Part shown: positions 16,882-24,986 of the stretch, piece after piece | Position numbering within the stretch: the first letter of the stretch is position 1 | Layout of the letters: the number at the start of each line of letters is the position of its first letter | From: Chitinophagales bacterium | GTDB lineage: Bacteria; Bacteroidota; Bacteroidia; Chitinophagales; Saprospiraceae | DNA length: 49,096 nucleotides | Direction: 5' to 3' | NCBI GenBank assembly: GCA_017303875.1 | Contig: JAFLBP010000038.1 | Span: 1 to 49,096, forward strand | The notes under the pieces: model-generated | What the model was told of the DNA's origin: nothing | Database searches by the model: none | The model's input: only the letters and a program-made list of their open reading frames with translations | Made by a program: the position numbers and the translations under genes

Positions 16882-18393
16882 TTATATTTTCACGATCTTC
16901 TCCCTTACAATACGCCCATCGCCTTTATAAAAAAGAATGTGGTATATTCCCGGAGGTTGAGTGCCAAGGTCGAAAGTAGTAACTGGTTCGGGTTGAAACT
17001 CCTCGTGAATCAGCCGTCCGGCGTTGTCAAATATCCGGATGGTGTAGTCGGTGTTGTTGTCTGTACTCAAAATTTTAGCAGGGCCATGAGTTGGGTTTGG
17101 CATGACGCTGAATTCTTTAACCCCTGCCTGCCTGCCATCTTTGGTACTGGTTAAGATGGTTTGCGCGCAGCCGGGTGTAAGGCATCCAACGTCACTTAGT
17201 TTGATGAAAAAGGTTTTTCGGGAATCTGTATTGCCATTTTCATTGATGCCATACAGAATACCATCAAGCAATATGGAACGGCCGTCGTCCGACCAGCAGG
17301 CATAGTTAAAGGTGCAATTCCCCAGTTCATCCGGCATGACCACCTCCCGCGTCCACAGCATTTCCCCTGTTGGTGAGTAGCAGACTAACGCGCAATGCAT
17401 GGTATTAAAACCGGAAACTAAAATTTTGCCATCGGGCGCAATGGAAATATTTCTGGCAGACCCCCTAATAAAATAGTAAGGTGGGTCATAGTCGTAAAAC
17501 AACCTTGTCCACAGGGTATCTAAATCGGGCGTTAGCATGTGGGTTCTCATGCCGTCCTTTTGATTTTGCTGCGCATTATCTTCTTCAGACAAATAAACGA
17601 GATTTCCATTGGGGTGTAAAGCAAGGTCTTTGCAGCTTTCGTTGAAGGCGCTTTTGCGCACCAACTGCTCATTACCAAGGCTGTCCAAGCTGATCCAGTA
17701 GTCTTTAAAGTCAGCAAGCCAGCCATTATCGAAGGCAATTTTGATGTCTCCATTGGGCATTTGTACTACCGGGATACCAAAGCCAACATGATTTGGCGGT
17801 ATGGTATATAATCGCTTCCATAACATTGCGCCCGTACTGTCTATTCTCATTAATAAAAGGCGTCGGTTCGGGTAGGCATTAGTCGTTCTTCCTGCTATGA
17901 TTAACCCGTTTCCATTAACAGCAGGAGTCAGGCCGTAAAAGCCGACCGTTACACTATCATTGTCAAATCCATAACTTTTTTGCCAGACGATCTGTCCGGC
18001 AGTATTGATTTTATGAATCAGTATCTCATAATTAACTTCTCCAAGAATAGGACTGGCTACATATAAATGTTGGTCGTTCGAATATATTAAATCCCTGAGC
18101 AATTGAATGATGGAATCCGGTTTTGTAGAAGCAGGATAGGGTAAAAAAGTTCTCCATACGATCTGCCCCATAGAATCGTATTTCACAACACAGTTTTGGG
18201 TGTGGGGAACAGTATAGTTGATACCCCAGATCAAATCATAATAGCAATTATGCTCATCTACTGCAATAACTCCCCCCTCTTCATCATCGAAACCCATATC
18301 GCTAATTTTAAACCAGGTGGGAGCAGGGCCTTGTGCCGCAAGGGAAGTAATGCAAATGAGGACATAGAGAACGAGGGCGGTTGTTTTTTTCAT
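16882..18393 (-). CDS. Secreted propeller-like protein with T9SS type A sorting domain
   Basis: 503 aa. Signal peptide at 1-20 (MKKTTALVLYVLICITSLAA). The central region has repeating units of a narrated-log type, each with a short strand, Gly-Gln-x-x-Trp or Gly-x-x-x-Trp (DSMGQIVWRTF, NTAGQIVWQKSYG, DSTGAMLWKRLY, SPTGEMLWTREV), which is the pattern of WD/PQQ-like beta-propeller blades in exported Bacteroidota proteins. The C-terminal 75 residues from about 428 (FSVMPNPTHGPAKI, RIFDNAGRLIHE, PGIYHILFYKGDGRIVREKIV) form a type A T9SS tail. No catalytic residues are recognised. An adhesin- or scaffold-like role is possible but unproven. The stop is convergent with dnaK. Confidence 0.8.
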   Translation of the reverse strand: MKKTTALVLYVLICITSLAAQGPAPTWFKISDMGFDDEEGGVIAVDEHNCYYDLIWGINYTVPHTQNCVVKYDSMGQIVWRTFLPYPASTKPDSIIQLLRDLIYSNDQHLYVASPILGEVNYEILIHKINTAGQIVWQKSYGFDNDSVTVGFYGLTPAVNGNGLIIAGRTTNAYPNRRLLLMRIDSTGAMLWKRLYTIPPNHVGFGIPVVQMPNGDIKIAFDNGWLADFKDYWISLDSLGNEQLVRKSAFNESCKDLALHPNGNLVYLSEEDNAQQNQKDGMRTHMLTPDLDTLWTRLFYDYDPPYYFIRGSARNISIAPDGKILVSGFNTMHCALVCYSPTGEMLWTREVVMPDELGNCTFNYACWSDDGRSILLDGILYGINENGNTDSRKTFFIKLSDVGCLTPGCAQTILTSTKDGRQAGVKEFSVMPNPTHGPAKILSTDNNTDYTIRIFDNAGRLIHEEFQPEPVTTFDLGTQPPGIYHILFYKGDGRIVREKIVKI

Positions 18394-18408
18394 TAGTGTT
18401 GTGTTTTA

Positions 18409-18443
18409 AGCCCTGGAGTAGCAATATTGTATACTCCAGGGCT
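18409..18443. repeat. Inverted repeat between two minus-strand genes
   Basis: Perfect 12-bp arms AGCCCTGGAGTA / TACTCCAGGGCT around 11 nt. It lies between the stop at 18494 and the start at 18393 and could be a U-tract-poor terminator of the upstream gene. No T run follows on either strand. Confidence 0.6.
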
Positions 18444-18493
18444 ATTACGATATGGTGAGGGTAAAGGTTCAATTTTGTGATACTGCCTGTAAG

Positions 18494-19510
18494 TTATTCA
18501 ATGATATCAACTCTATATTTTTGTGTATTAAAATTCAACGAATCATACTTCAAAATCTCATTTCTAACCTTTTCAATTTCATAATTTTCTACCTCTGAAG
18601 AGCCAGCCAGAAATTCATCGGCAGTTTCATACTCATAAATCTTGTAATACAGCTTTCCAATATAAGGATTGATAATCAGTCGAAAAACTCGATTTTTAAG
18701 ATTATCGTAAGTCAGGATAAAATAAGGCCCATAACTCTGTGAGAGTGCCAGATGATATACTTCATCATCTGCCCCGATTAAAGCAGTCTGCAAGAGGATC
18801 TTTTTCTCCCGAATATCAATTAGTTTCAACACCTTTGTAGCATGCTCAGGCCAGTCAAATTCAGAGAATCCGGCTTCAAAGAGCAGAAATCGGGCGTCTT
18901 TGGATAGATTGAGTTCAGATATTGATTCCGGCTCCAGCCAACTCGCAATTTGCCATCCCTGGGCATTTAAAATAATGATATCTGTCTGCCCTCCAATTGA
19001 CCATACGACATCTTCATCGTCAACTCGTTTAGCGTCAGGATTATCCTCATAATACTCAATCCATCGTCTTAGGCCTATATACTTTTTATTGCTTCCCCTT
19101 ATAACAGTCGTAGTGTAAATTTTTGCATAATTGATCTTTTGAGCGAGTGAATCGCTTTCCCGGCCAGGTCTGATCGCTATTTTTTTTATAATGGAACGTT
19201 TCTCAAGTTCACTTAATGATTCCAGACTGACAACTCGCGATCTGCTGGTTTGTGAAAGCGTACGAAGTGGTTGTTTAAGCCAGGGATTTCTCGCTTCCAT
19301 CTCTTTTGGGGATAGACTTTTAACTACCTGCTTTTTGCTCAGATCATAAAACTCCACAGCATATATATCATCCCGGATATTTGTAGTTCTAATCTCAAAG
19401 CTGTCATGCTTAGCAATCGGCACCTGCGCCCCGAGTTCACAAGTTAGTACAAGACATGTGATGAGGCAAACCAAAGCCAGTTCGGAACGGGTAATAAAAG
19501 GAATCTGCAT
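18494..19510 (-). CDS. Hypothetical exported protein
   Basis: Not recognised (338 aa). Hydrophobic residues 8-28 (RSELALVCLITCLVLTCELGAQ) form a signal peptide. The Cys residues could allow lipidation but there is no clean lipobox. The mature part begins VPIAKHDSFEIRTTN and alternates charged helices with beta segments (SWLEPESISELNLSKDARFLLFEAGF, AKVLKLIDIREKKILLQTALIG). This resembles an exported beta-propeller-type protein that reports on a state, but no motif supports an activity. The codon use is visibly more AT-rich than the neighbours. It is a single gene: the next upstream gene is 248 bp away. Confidence 0.6.
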   Translation of the reverse strand: MQIPFITRSELALVCLITCLVLTCELGAQVPIAKHDSFEIRTTNIRDDIYAVEFYDLSKKQVVKSLSPKEMEARNPWLKQPLRTLSQTSRSRVVSLESLSELEKRSIIKKIAIRPGRESDSLAQKINYAKIYTTTVIRGSNKKYIGLRRWIEYYEDNPDAKRVDDEDVVWSIGGQTDIIILNAQGWQIASWLEPESISELNLSKDARFLLFEAGFSEFDWPEHATKVLKLIDIREKKILLQTALIGADDEVYHLALSQSYGPYFILTYDNLKNRVFRLIINPYIGKLYYKIYEYETADEFLAGSSEVENYEIEKVRNEILKYDSLNFNTQKYRVDIIE

Positions 19511-19680
19511 GATTCTGTGATTTATGGTGTTAACGAAGAAACAAATAAATATAACCCCTTAAAAACTCATACAATATCACTCGGAACCACACTGCGTTTT
19601 CATGCCACACTTCAGGACAAGTTTAAAAAGGTCGGGAACAAAGATAAGCCGGAGCTCGGAAAATTACAAGCACGCTAAAC

Positions 19681-19728
19681 AAAAAATGAGCCATCCCGAA
19701 CCCATAAGTAATTCAGGATGACTCATTT
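19681..19728 (-). terminator. Terminator of the susCD operon
   Basis: On the minus strand AAATGAG-t-CATCC pairs with GGATG-g-CTCATTT (one mismatch) around 19 nt, followed by a T run. It starts 31 nt after the SusD-like stop at 19759. The 19511-19680 interval shows nothing else. Confidence 0.75.
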
Positions 19729-19758
19729 ATCATTCAAACACTAAGCCGTATTACAGGC

Positions 19759-21189
19759 TTACTGCTTATCCCAGAACAGGCGGGTCTGCACGAGGTCGCC
19801 ACCGATAGCGCTGGCAGCCGACGTGTAGTTGGCTCTGTTCAGGTTTTGCTCCTGTACCGGATAGGTCAGGCGGCGGGGAATGTCGGCATACGTTTTACCA
19901 ACCGGCACGTTCAGGATCGGGTAGTCAAAACGGCGCCACTCTGTCCAGGCATCAAAGCCGCGGTTGTAGAGGGCGATCCATTTTTGCGTGCCGATTTTCT
20001 GTTTCCAGTCGCCGGTTGCGGTAGCATAAGCCACGTCCGTGCGTGCAAGGTAAGTATCAGCATCAGCGCTGCTTACGCCCCACTGCTCCATGGAAGCGCG
20101 GATAGCCGCTTCGTAGTGCTCAGCTGCCGTTCCGCCTACGCTCCAGCCGCGTGCAGCAGCTTCAGCGAGGATAAAACGCACTTCAGCATAGTCGAACAGT
20201 GTGCTGCCGTAGTCGGGTGCAGTGAGCGCCTCAGCAGGCTTGGAATAGGTAGCGTAGTTGTTGCTGGCTGCATAGATACCGCCTACATAGTCGGTGCCGG
20301 AAGCATCCGTTGTGAAGTAAGCCGGTACGCGCGGATCGCTGAGCGCCTTCATGGCGTCAACCAAAGTGTTGGCAGCAACAAAGTCTTTACGACCGCTCTG
20401 AACGAGATCATCCCATACCGGGTTGGTGTAAGGCGGATTGCTCAGGTATTGGAAAACAACGTTGCCTGCGTTGGAGCTGATAGCGCCGGCTGCTGCTGCT
20501 TCTACCATTTGCTTGGCTTTAGCGGCATCGTGGTCGGCCAGAATCATACCCATACGGAGTTTCAGCGAGTTGCCGAAAGTTTTCCAGGCAGCCATGTCGT
20601 CGTGCATCAGCAAATCACTGGAACCGAAACCGGAAGCACCGGCGTCGATATTGCTGATTGCCTGATCGAGGCGACGGCCGAGATCTGCATATACTTCCGC
20701 AGCGTTATCGTACTTCGGATAGACATTGTAAATGTCCAATGCCTGAGAATACGGAATATCACCGAAGTTGTTCACCAGCACTGCGTAGGTGTACACGTTC
20801 AGAATTTCAATACATGCTTCCTGGTTTTTTGCCACATCAGCAGTTTCACCAGCTTCTGCGATGAGCTTTTTGCTCTCATCGAGGTTTTTCAATACACCGG
20901 TAAATATGCTGTTCCAGAAGTTTTGCGGAATATTACGCGTAACGAGGTCGTAGTTGGCTTCGTCGGTGTAAGTAGTTTCCGTCCACTGCTGTGCCAGCAT
21001 GCGGTAGATATTGTTATTCACGTTGGTGCTGGTCATCGCATCTGCCAGGTTCACCGACGCGCTTGCGAACAAACTGCCTGCCGGTACTTTGGAAGGCTGC
21101 TTTTTGTCCACGTTTATATCGCCGAAGTCTTTATTACAGCTGGCTGCAATACCGAGGGCGAGAAATAAGAAAAGAACTCTTTTCATCAT
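19759..21189 (-). CDS. SusD/RagB-family nutrient-binding outer-membrane lipoprotein
   Basis: 476 aa. Lipoprotein signal ends in GIAASC (Cys at about 18), followed by NKDFGDINVDKKQPSKVP. The N-terminal NVNNNIYRMLAQQWTETTYTDE and the middle RFILAEAAARGW / AEHYEAAIRASMEQWG segments are typical of the SusD-like family that includes the RagB-type helical TPR core. It forms the surface lid on the SusC transporter and captures ligand. It lies 54 bp downstream of the SusC gene and ends before a strong terminator, so this is a two-gene operon. The ligand (glycan, peptide or other) is not predictable, because no hydrolase, sensor or other utilisation gene is nearby. It may begin at the second Met (21186). 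Confidence 0.9.
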   Translation of the reverse strand: MMKRVLFLFLALGIAASCNKDFGDINVDKKQPSKVPAGSLFASASVNLADAMTSTNVNNNIYRMLAQQWTETTYTDEANYDLVTRNIPQNFWNSIFTGVLKNLDESKKLIAEAGETADVAKNQEACIEILNVYTYAVLVNNFGDIPYSQALDIYNVYPKYDNAAEVYADLGRRLDQAISNIDAGASGFGSSDLLMHDDMAAWKTFGNSLKLRMGMILADHDAAKAKQMVEAAAAGAISSNAGNVVFQYLSNPPYTNPVWDDLVQSGRKDFVAANTLVDAMKALSDPRVPAYFTTDASGTDYVGGIYAASNNYATYSKPAEALTAPDYGSTLFDYAEVRFILAEAAARGWSVGGTAAEHYEAAIRASMEQWGVSSADADTYLARTDVAYATATGDWKQKIGTQKWIALYNRGFDAWTEWRRFDYPILNVPVGKTYADIPRRLTYPVQEQNLNRANYTSAASAIGGDLVQTRLFWDKQ

Positions 21190-21243
21190 TGTTTAATTTT
21201 TTGCACTGTTAAAAGTGAAAGTAAATAAGAACGCAGAAAGCGA

Positions 21244-24200
21244 TTAGAAACGTACTTTCAGGTTCAGGCCCATGGTGCGGGCAGTCGGGTAGCTACCTAC
21301 CTGATAGCCTTGCAGGTTACCGGATGACAGACCATCTTCCGGGTCGGCATAGGGCATGTTTTTGTGGATGATCCACAGGTTACGGCCGTAAAGACCAACA
21401 GAAGCGCCTTTGAGTACATTGCCAAACCATGCGTTAGGCATTTTGAAATCAAGGGTTACTTCACGCAGTTTCACGAAGCTGCCATCGTATACAAAACCGG
21501 CAGCCGGGTTGCGTACGTAGCCGAAGAGGCCGTAGTTGGCAGCGTTTACACGCTTGTCGTTTGGCGTGCCGTCTTCTTTTACACCTTCAAGGATGATACC
21601 ACCGCCTTCACCCAGCGGGTTGCGAAGCGGATTATCCAGATCGTTTTTACCAACTGTTTCTGCAGGCAGGCCGGTTGCGAGGCCGTAGTACATATCCAGT
21701 GAGAACACATCACCGCCAGAACGAACGTCAACCTGGAAGCCCAGGGTTACGTTTTTGTAGCGGAACTGGTTGGTGATACCGCCGAACCAGTCGGGGTTCA
21801 CATTGCCAATGATTTCATTGGAGGTTGTTGTGCGCTTGTAGTAACCGTTAGCCAACACAACTTTATTGCCGCTTTCGTCATATACATAGTCGCTGCCGCG
21901 GATGGTGCCATAAGGCTCACCCAGCGCTGCGTTGATGCTCACACCACCCTGGAAAGAACCGAGGAGGATGTTATCAATAACCACACCGTTTTCTTCGTAG
22001 ATTTCAACCACTTTGTTGCGGTAAGCAGCCCAGTTGGCTTCAATTCGCCAGCTGAAATCGCGGGTGTTGATCGGACGAACGAAAGCAGAGATCTCTAAAC
22101 CTTTGTTCTCTACATTACCGGCGTTGATAATTTTAGATGCAAAACCGGTAGCACGTGATACCGGAATTGGGACAATCTGATTAATCGTGTTTTGTTTGTA
22201 CACCGTCACATCAAAACCTACGCGATCTTTCAGGAAACGCATTTCCAGACCAAGTTCAGCACTTTTGGTACGCTCCGGCTTAAGTTCTGAGTTGTTTTTA
22301 GTGCCCGGTACGGAAGTGCTGGTTCCAGCACCAAACGGAGTATTTACAGTGTAAATATCATAGATCGAAAGCGGCGGAGCATCATTTCCTACTTCAGCGT
22401 AGTTAGCACGGAGTTTACCGAAGGAAATCGGACCACCTTTGCCTAAGAACTCAGAGAAAATAATACCCAGCGAAGCAGAAGGATAGTAATAAATATTTGA
22501 TCCAGGTGGTAGTGTTGAGGATTGATCCCTACGAGCAGTCAGATCAAGAATCGCCCAACCATCATACACAAAACCAACTTTTGCAAACACACCATCCACC
22601 TCAAGGTTTGACAGTGTCTCAGCAGGTGCGTTCAGCGGGCTGGCGGTGTTGGTAAGGGCATAGATGCCCGGCAGTGCCAGACCACCATTGGTAGTAGCGC
22701 GAATAGATGAAACTTCAGATTTGCGGATGTTGGTACCGATAAGACCGTCAAACTTCACTTTATTGAAAATTTCACGCTGCGGAATTTCGGCCATCAGGTC
22801 GTAGTTTACCTCGCGGAAATTGCGGTTGAAGCGGGAATACTGCGATACGTCAACACTACCGCGAGCGATGCGTTCTTCCTGAATTTCATCATACTGATCG
22901 AGCGATACGCGACCGGTCACATTCAGCCAGTTGAGGACTTTCCAGGTAGCACCGGCGTAGCCGAAGTAGCGGTTGCGGTGGTCGTTCTGGTAGTTTTCGT
23001 AGCGCGTCCAGTAGGGGTTGTCCCAGTAGATCGGCGTCAGATCGGAGGGATCTGCCCAGTTCCAGGTTACGTTTTTGCCGGTACGCTCGTATGCTTCGCG
23101 CTGTTCCTGTACATCCACGTTGGTTTGCCACCACTGACGGAAGTTGGTCATCAGGTTTTTGGAGTCATAACCGGTACCGTAGCGGCCCAGACCGTCGGTT
23201 GAAGTGTAGTTAACGTTAGTGAAAACGCTGAATTTTTTGCTGAGGTTATAAGAAGCAGCAAAGTTTACCAGGTTTTTATCGATGCTGGAATTCGGCATGA
23301 TACCGCGATCGGTTGTGCGGGTGTAGCCTAATTTGAAATAACCATTATCGTTGGAACCATCAATCATCACGCTGTTATTGGTACCGATGGCCGTCTGGAA
23401 CATAGATTCCGGGCCATTGGCAGCAGCAACCCAGGGGCGTGCTTTACCAAAGTTTGGAGAAGTCGGATCAAAGGCATCCCACTGATAAACATTCAGATTC
23501 GGATTGAACGCTGCACCATAAGAAGCATCTTCGCTGGTGGTTGCCACGAGGTCTTCCTGGCCGTCGCCATCGATGTCGCGATACAGGAACTGACCGCTGG
23601 GGTCTTCGTAGTAGTAGCCGTAGCCACCGCCATATTCTTTTTGGTATTTGATAAAGGTGCTCGGATCGAAAGTGCCGAAGTTGGCGCCTGCATTTACAGT
23701 TACGCCGATACCTTTGGTTTTGCTACCTTTTTTGGTCGTGATCAACACCACACCGTTGGCAGCGCGCGAACCGTAGAGTGCGGTGGCGGCAGCGCCTTTC
23801 AGTACAGTAACAGACTCCACGTCGTCGGAGTTGATGTCATTGGCAGCGTTGCCATAGTCATAACCCAAGCGGCCGGTACGTTGGTTGGCGGTGTTGGTAT
23901 TGGAGTTATCGATGGGTACACCATCTACAACGAAGAGCGCCTGGTTGTTATACGAAATAGATTTGCTGCCGCGCAGCACCACGTTGGTTGAGCCACCGAG
24001 GTTGTTGTTGCGTTTGATATCCAGACCGGCAACTTTACCCGAAAGGGCGTTTACCACATTGGCATCGCGGGTAGCGCTGAGGTCGGCGCCATCTACTTTT
24101 TGAGCGGAGTAGGCCAGCTCATTTTTGTAGCGGGAAACACCGAGGGCAGTAACTACTACATCTTGCAGCACGACTTCAGAAGTAGCCATACGCACGTCTA

Positions 24201-24465
24201 CCACGTTGGAGGCGCCGAGCGCCAGCTCGGAGGTTTGGTAGCCCGTGTAAGTAAATACAAGCGTTGTAGCGCCGGCAGGCACATTTACCGAATACTTTCC
24301 ATTGAGATCAGTAGTTGTGCCGTTGTTGGTACCTTTAACCACTACGGAAACGCCGATAAGGGCATCACCGCCGTCGCCGGTTACGGTACCCATCACAGTG
24401 CGTTGCGCCAGTGCAAAACCGGCTGCAAAAAACACCAGACAAAGCGTAAAAAGAATTCGCTTCAT
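21244..24465 (-). CDS. SusC/RagA-family TonB-linked outer-membrane transporter
   Basis: 1073 aa. Signal peptide 1-20, then a carboxypeptidase-regulatory-like domain (about 22-98: VMGTVTGDGGDALIGVSVVVKGTNNGTTTDLNGKYSV). The plug (about 118-225) contains VVTALGVSRYKNELAYSAQ, the SusC signature VNALSGKVAGLDI and FVVDGVPIDNSN, followed by ATALYGSRAANGVVLITTKKG. The rest is a 22-strand barrel ending in the terminal aromatic (NLKVRF). With TonB energy it moves ligands captured by the partner SusD into the periplasm. First gene of the operon. The leader upstream is about 145 nt if the TACATTTG box is used. Confidence 0.95.
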   Translation of the reverse strand: MKRILFTLCLVFFAAGFALAQRTVMGTVTGDGGDALIGVSVVVKGTNNGTTTDLNGKYSVNVPAGATTLVFTYTGYQTSELALGASNVVDVRMATSEVVLQDVVVTALGVSRYKNELAYSAQKVDGADLSATRDANVVNALSGKVAGLDIKRNNNLGGSTNVVLRGSKSISYNNQALFVVDGVPIDNSNTNTANQRTGRLGYDYGNAANDINSDDVESVTVLKGAAATALYGSRAANGVVLITTKKGSKTKGIGVTVNAGANFGTFDPSTFIKYQKEYGGGYGYYYEDPSGQFLYRDIDGDGQEDLVATTSEDASYGAAFNPNLNVYQWDAFDPTSPNFGKARPWVAAANGPESMFQTAIGTNNSVMIDGSNDNGYFKLGYTRTTDRGIMPNSSIDKNLVNFAASYNLSKKFSVFTNVNYTSTDGLGRYGTGYDSKNLMTNFRQWWQTNVDVQEQREAYERTGKNVTWNWADPSDLTPIYWDNPYWTRYENYQNDHRNRYFGYAGATWKVLNWLNVTGRVSLDQYDEIQEERIARGSVDVSQYSRFNRNFREVNYDLMAEIPQREIFNKVKFDGLIGTNIRKSEVSSIRATTNGGLALPGIYALTNTASPLNAPAETLSNLEVDGVFAKVGFVYDGWAILDLTARRDQSSTLPPGSNIYYYPSASLGIIFSEFLGKGGPISFGKLRANYAEVGNDAPPLSIYDIYTVNTPFGAGTSTSVPGTKNNSELKPERTKSAELGLEMRFLKDRVGFDVTVYKQNTINQIVPIPVSRATGFASKIINAGNVENKGLEISAFVRPINTRDFSWRIEANWAAYRNKVVEIYEENGVVIDNILLGSFQGGVSINAALGEPYGTIRGSDYVYDESGNKVVLANGYYKRTTTSNEIIGNVNPDWFGGITNQFRYKNVTLGFQVDVRSGGDVFSLDMYYGLATGLPAETVGKNDLDNPLRNPLGEGGGIILEGVKEDGTPNDKRVNAANYGLFGYVRNPAAGFVYDGSFVKLREVTLDFKMPNAWFGNVLKGASVGLYGRNLWIIHKNMPYADPEDGLSSGNLQGYQVGSYPTARTMGLNLKVRF

Positions 24466-24610
24466 AAAAAGTTGGGTTGAGTTAACGAAAATGTTGGAGA
24501 ATTAAAAGAAAATACCAACATCGCAACCACGAGCGAACGGAGCATGAATATGCCAGAAAAAACAGCAAGTTACAAGATCCAAAAACGCAGAAGGTGCAAT
24601 AAGGTAGCGG

Positions 24611-24618
24611 CAAATGTA
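24611..24618 (-). promoter_or_regulatory. Putative -7 element of susC
   Basis: TACATTTG on the minus strand matches TAnnTTTG and lies 146 bp upstream of the susC ATG (24465). The -33 TTG is not at the normal distance. It implies a long 5' leader in an operon that is probably post-transcriptionally regulated. Confidence 0.35.
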
Positions 24619-24760
24619 TTTTAACCGCAGCATTTCAGCATCATTTATTACAAAAAAATTATCCGAGACTTAATTTCAAGGTAACAAATGGCACAAAAAC
24701 GATATTAAATTAGACCGCAAAAGGTGGAATAGAGGTTGGGTGGGAAAGCGCTAAAAACGG

Positions 24761-24795
24761 AAAAAGGCCTGCGTTTCTGAACGCAGGCCTTTTTA
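24761..24795 (-). terminator. Strong bidirectional terminator
   Basis: A 15-bp stem AAAAAGGCCTGCGTT / AACGCAGGCCTTTTT with a 4-5 nt loop, with T on both sides. It isolates the susC leader from upstream transcription and would end the longer form of the small RNA at 24942. Confidence 0.9.
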
Positions 24796-24819
24796 TGAAT
24801 AGACCACTATGAGGTTTCG

Positions 24820-24942
24820 AAAAAAAAGGTCCAGTGCATGATTCCCACACCTGGACCACATAATTTGGCTATCCTCTATAGTGTTTGTTCCCAAATTTAG
24901 TGGCCCTGAATTTTGAACATAAAAATGTTCTCATTCAAAACT
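24820..24942 (-). ncRNA. Probable structured small RNA upstream of susC
   Basis: A consensus promoter (24947-24977) fires into this stretch, which has no reading frame. The predicted RNA (about 123 nt to the U-run, or about 182 nt to the terminator at 24761) begins near 24942. Visible pairings are: GAACAT/ATGTTC (24915-24930); GGGCCAC-ta-AATTTGG with CCAAATT-at-GTGGTCC (24853-24906, one G-U, 22-nt loop); and GGTCCAG/CTGGACC (24828-24857), followed by U8 (24820-24827), a terminator. The second and third hairpins overlap by five bases. In the longer form TTTTGAATgAGA near the 5' end pairs with TCTATTCatAAAA at the 3' end, closing a rod with a central bubble. That shape is like 6S RNA, but I do not recognise the family. 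Confidence 0.6.
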
Positions 24943-24946
24943 GATG

Positions 24947-24977
24947 CAAAGATAAAATGCAATTTCACATCATGCAA
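24947..24977 (-). promoter_or_regulatory. Consensus promoter of the small RNA
   Basis: TTG (24977-24975), 20 bp, TATCTTTG (24954-24947) on the minus strand match the Bacteroidota -33/-7 consensus fully. It starts 9 bp after the cytochrome stop codon, so its transcript cannot serve that gene. Predicted start is near 24942. Confidence 0.75.
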
Positions 24978-24986
24978 GTGTTCCAT

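Noticed and set aside
19846..21168. 440-codon frame antisense to the SusD gene
   Set aside because: It lies entirely within the SusD gene. The SusD frame has a lipobox and family motifs.
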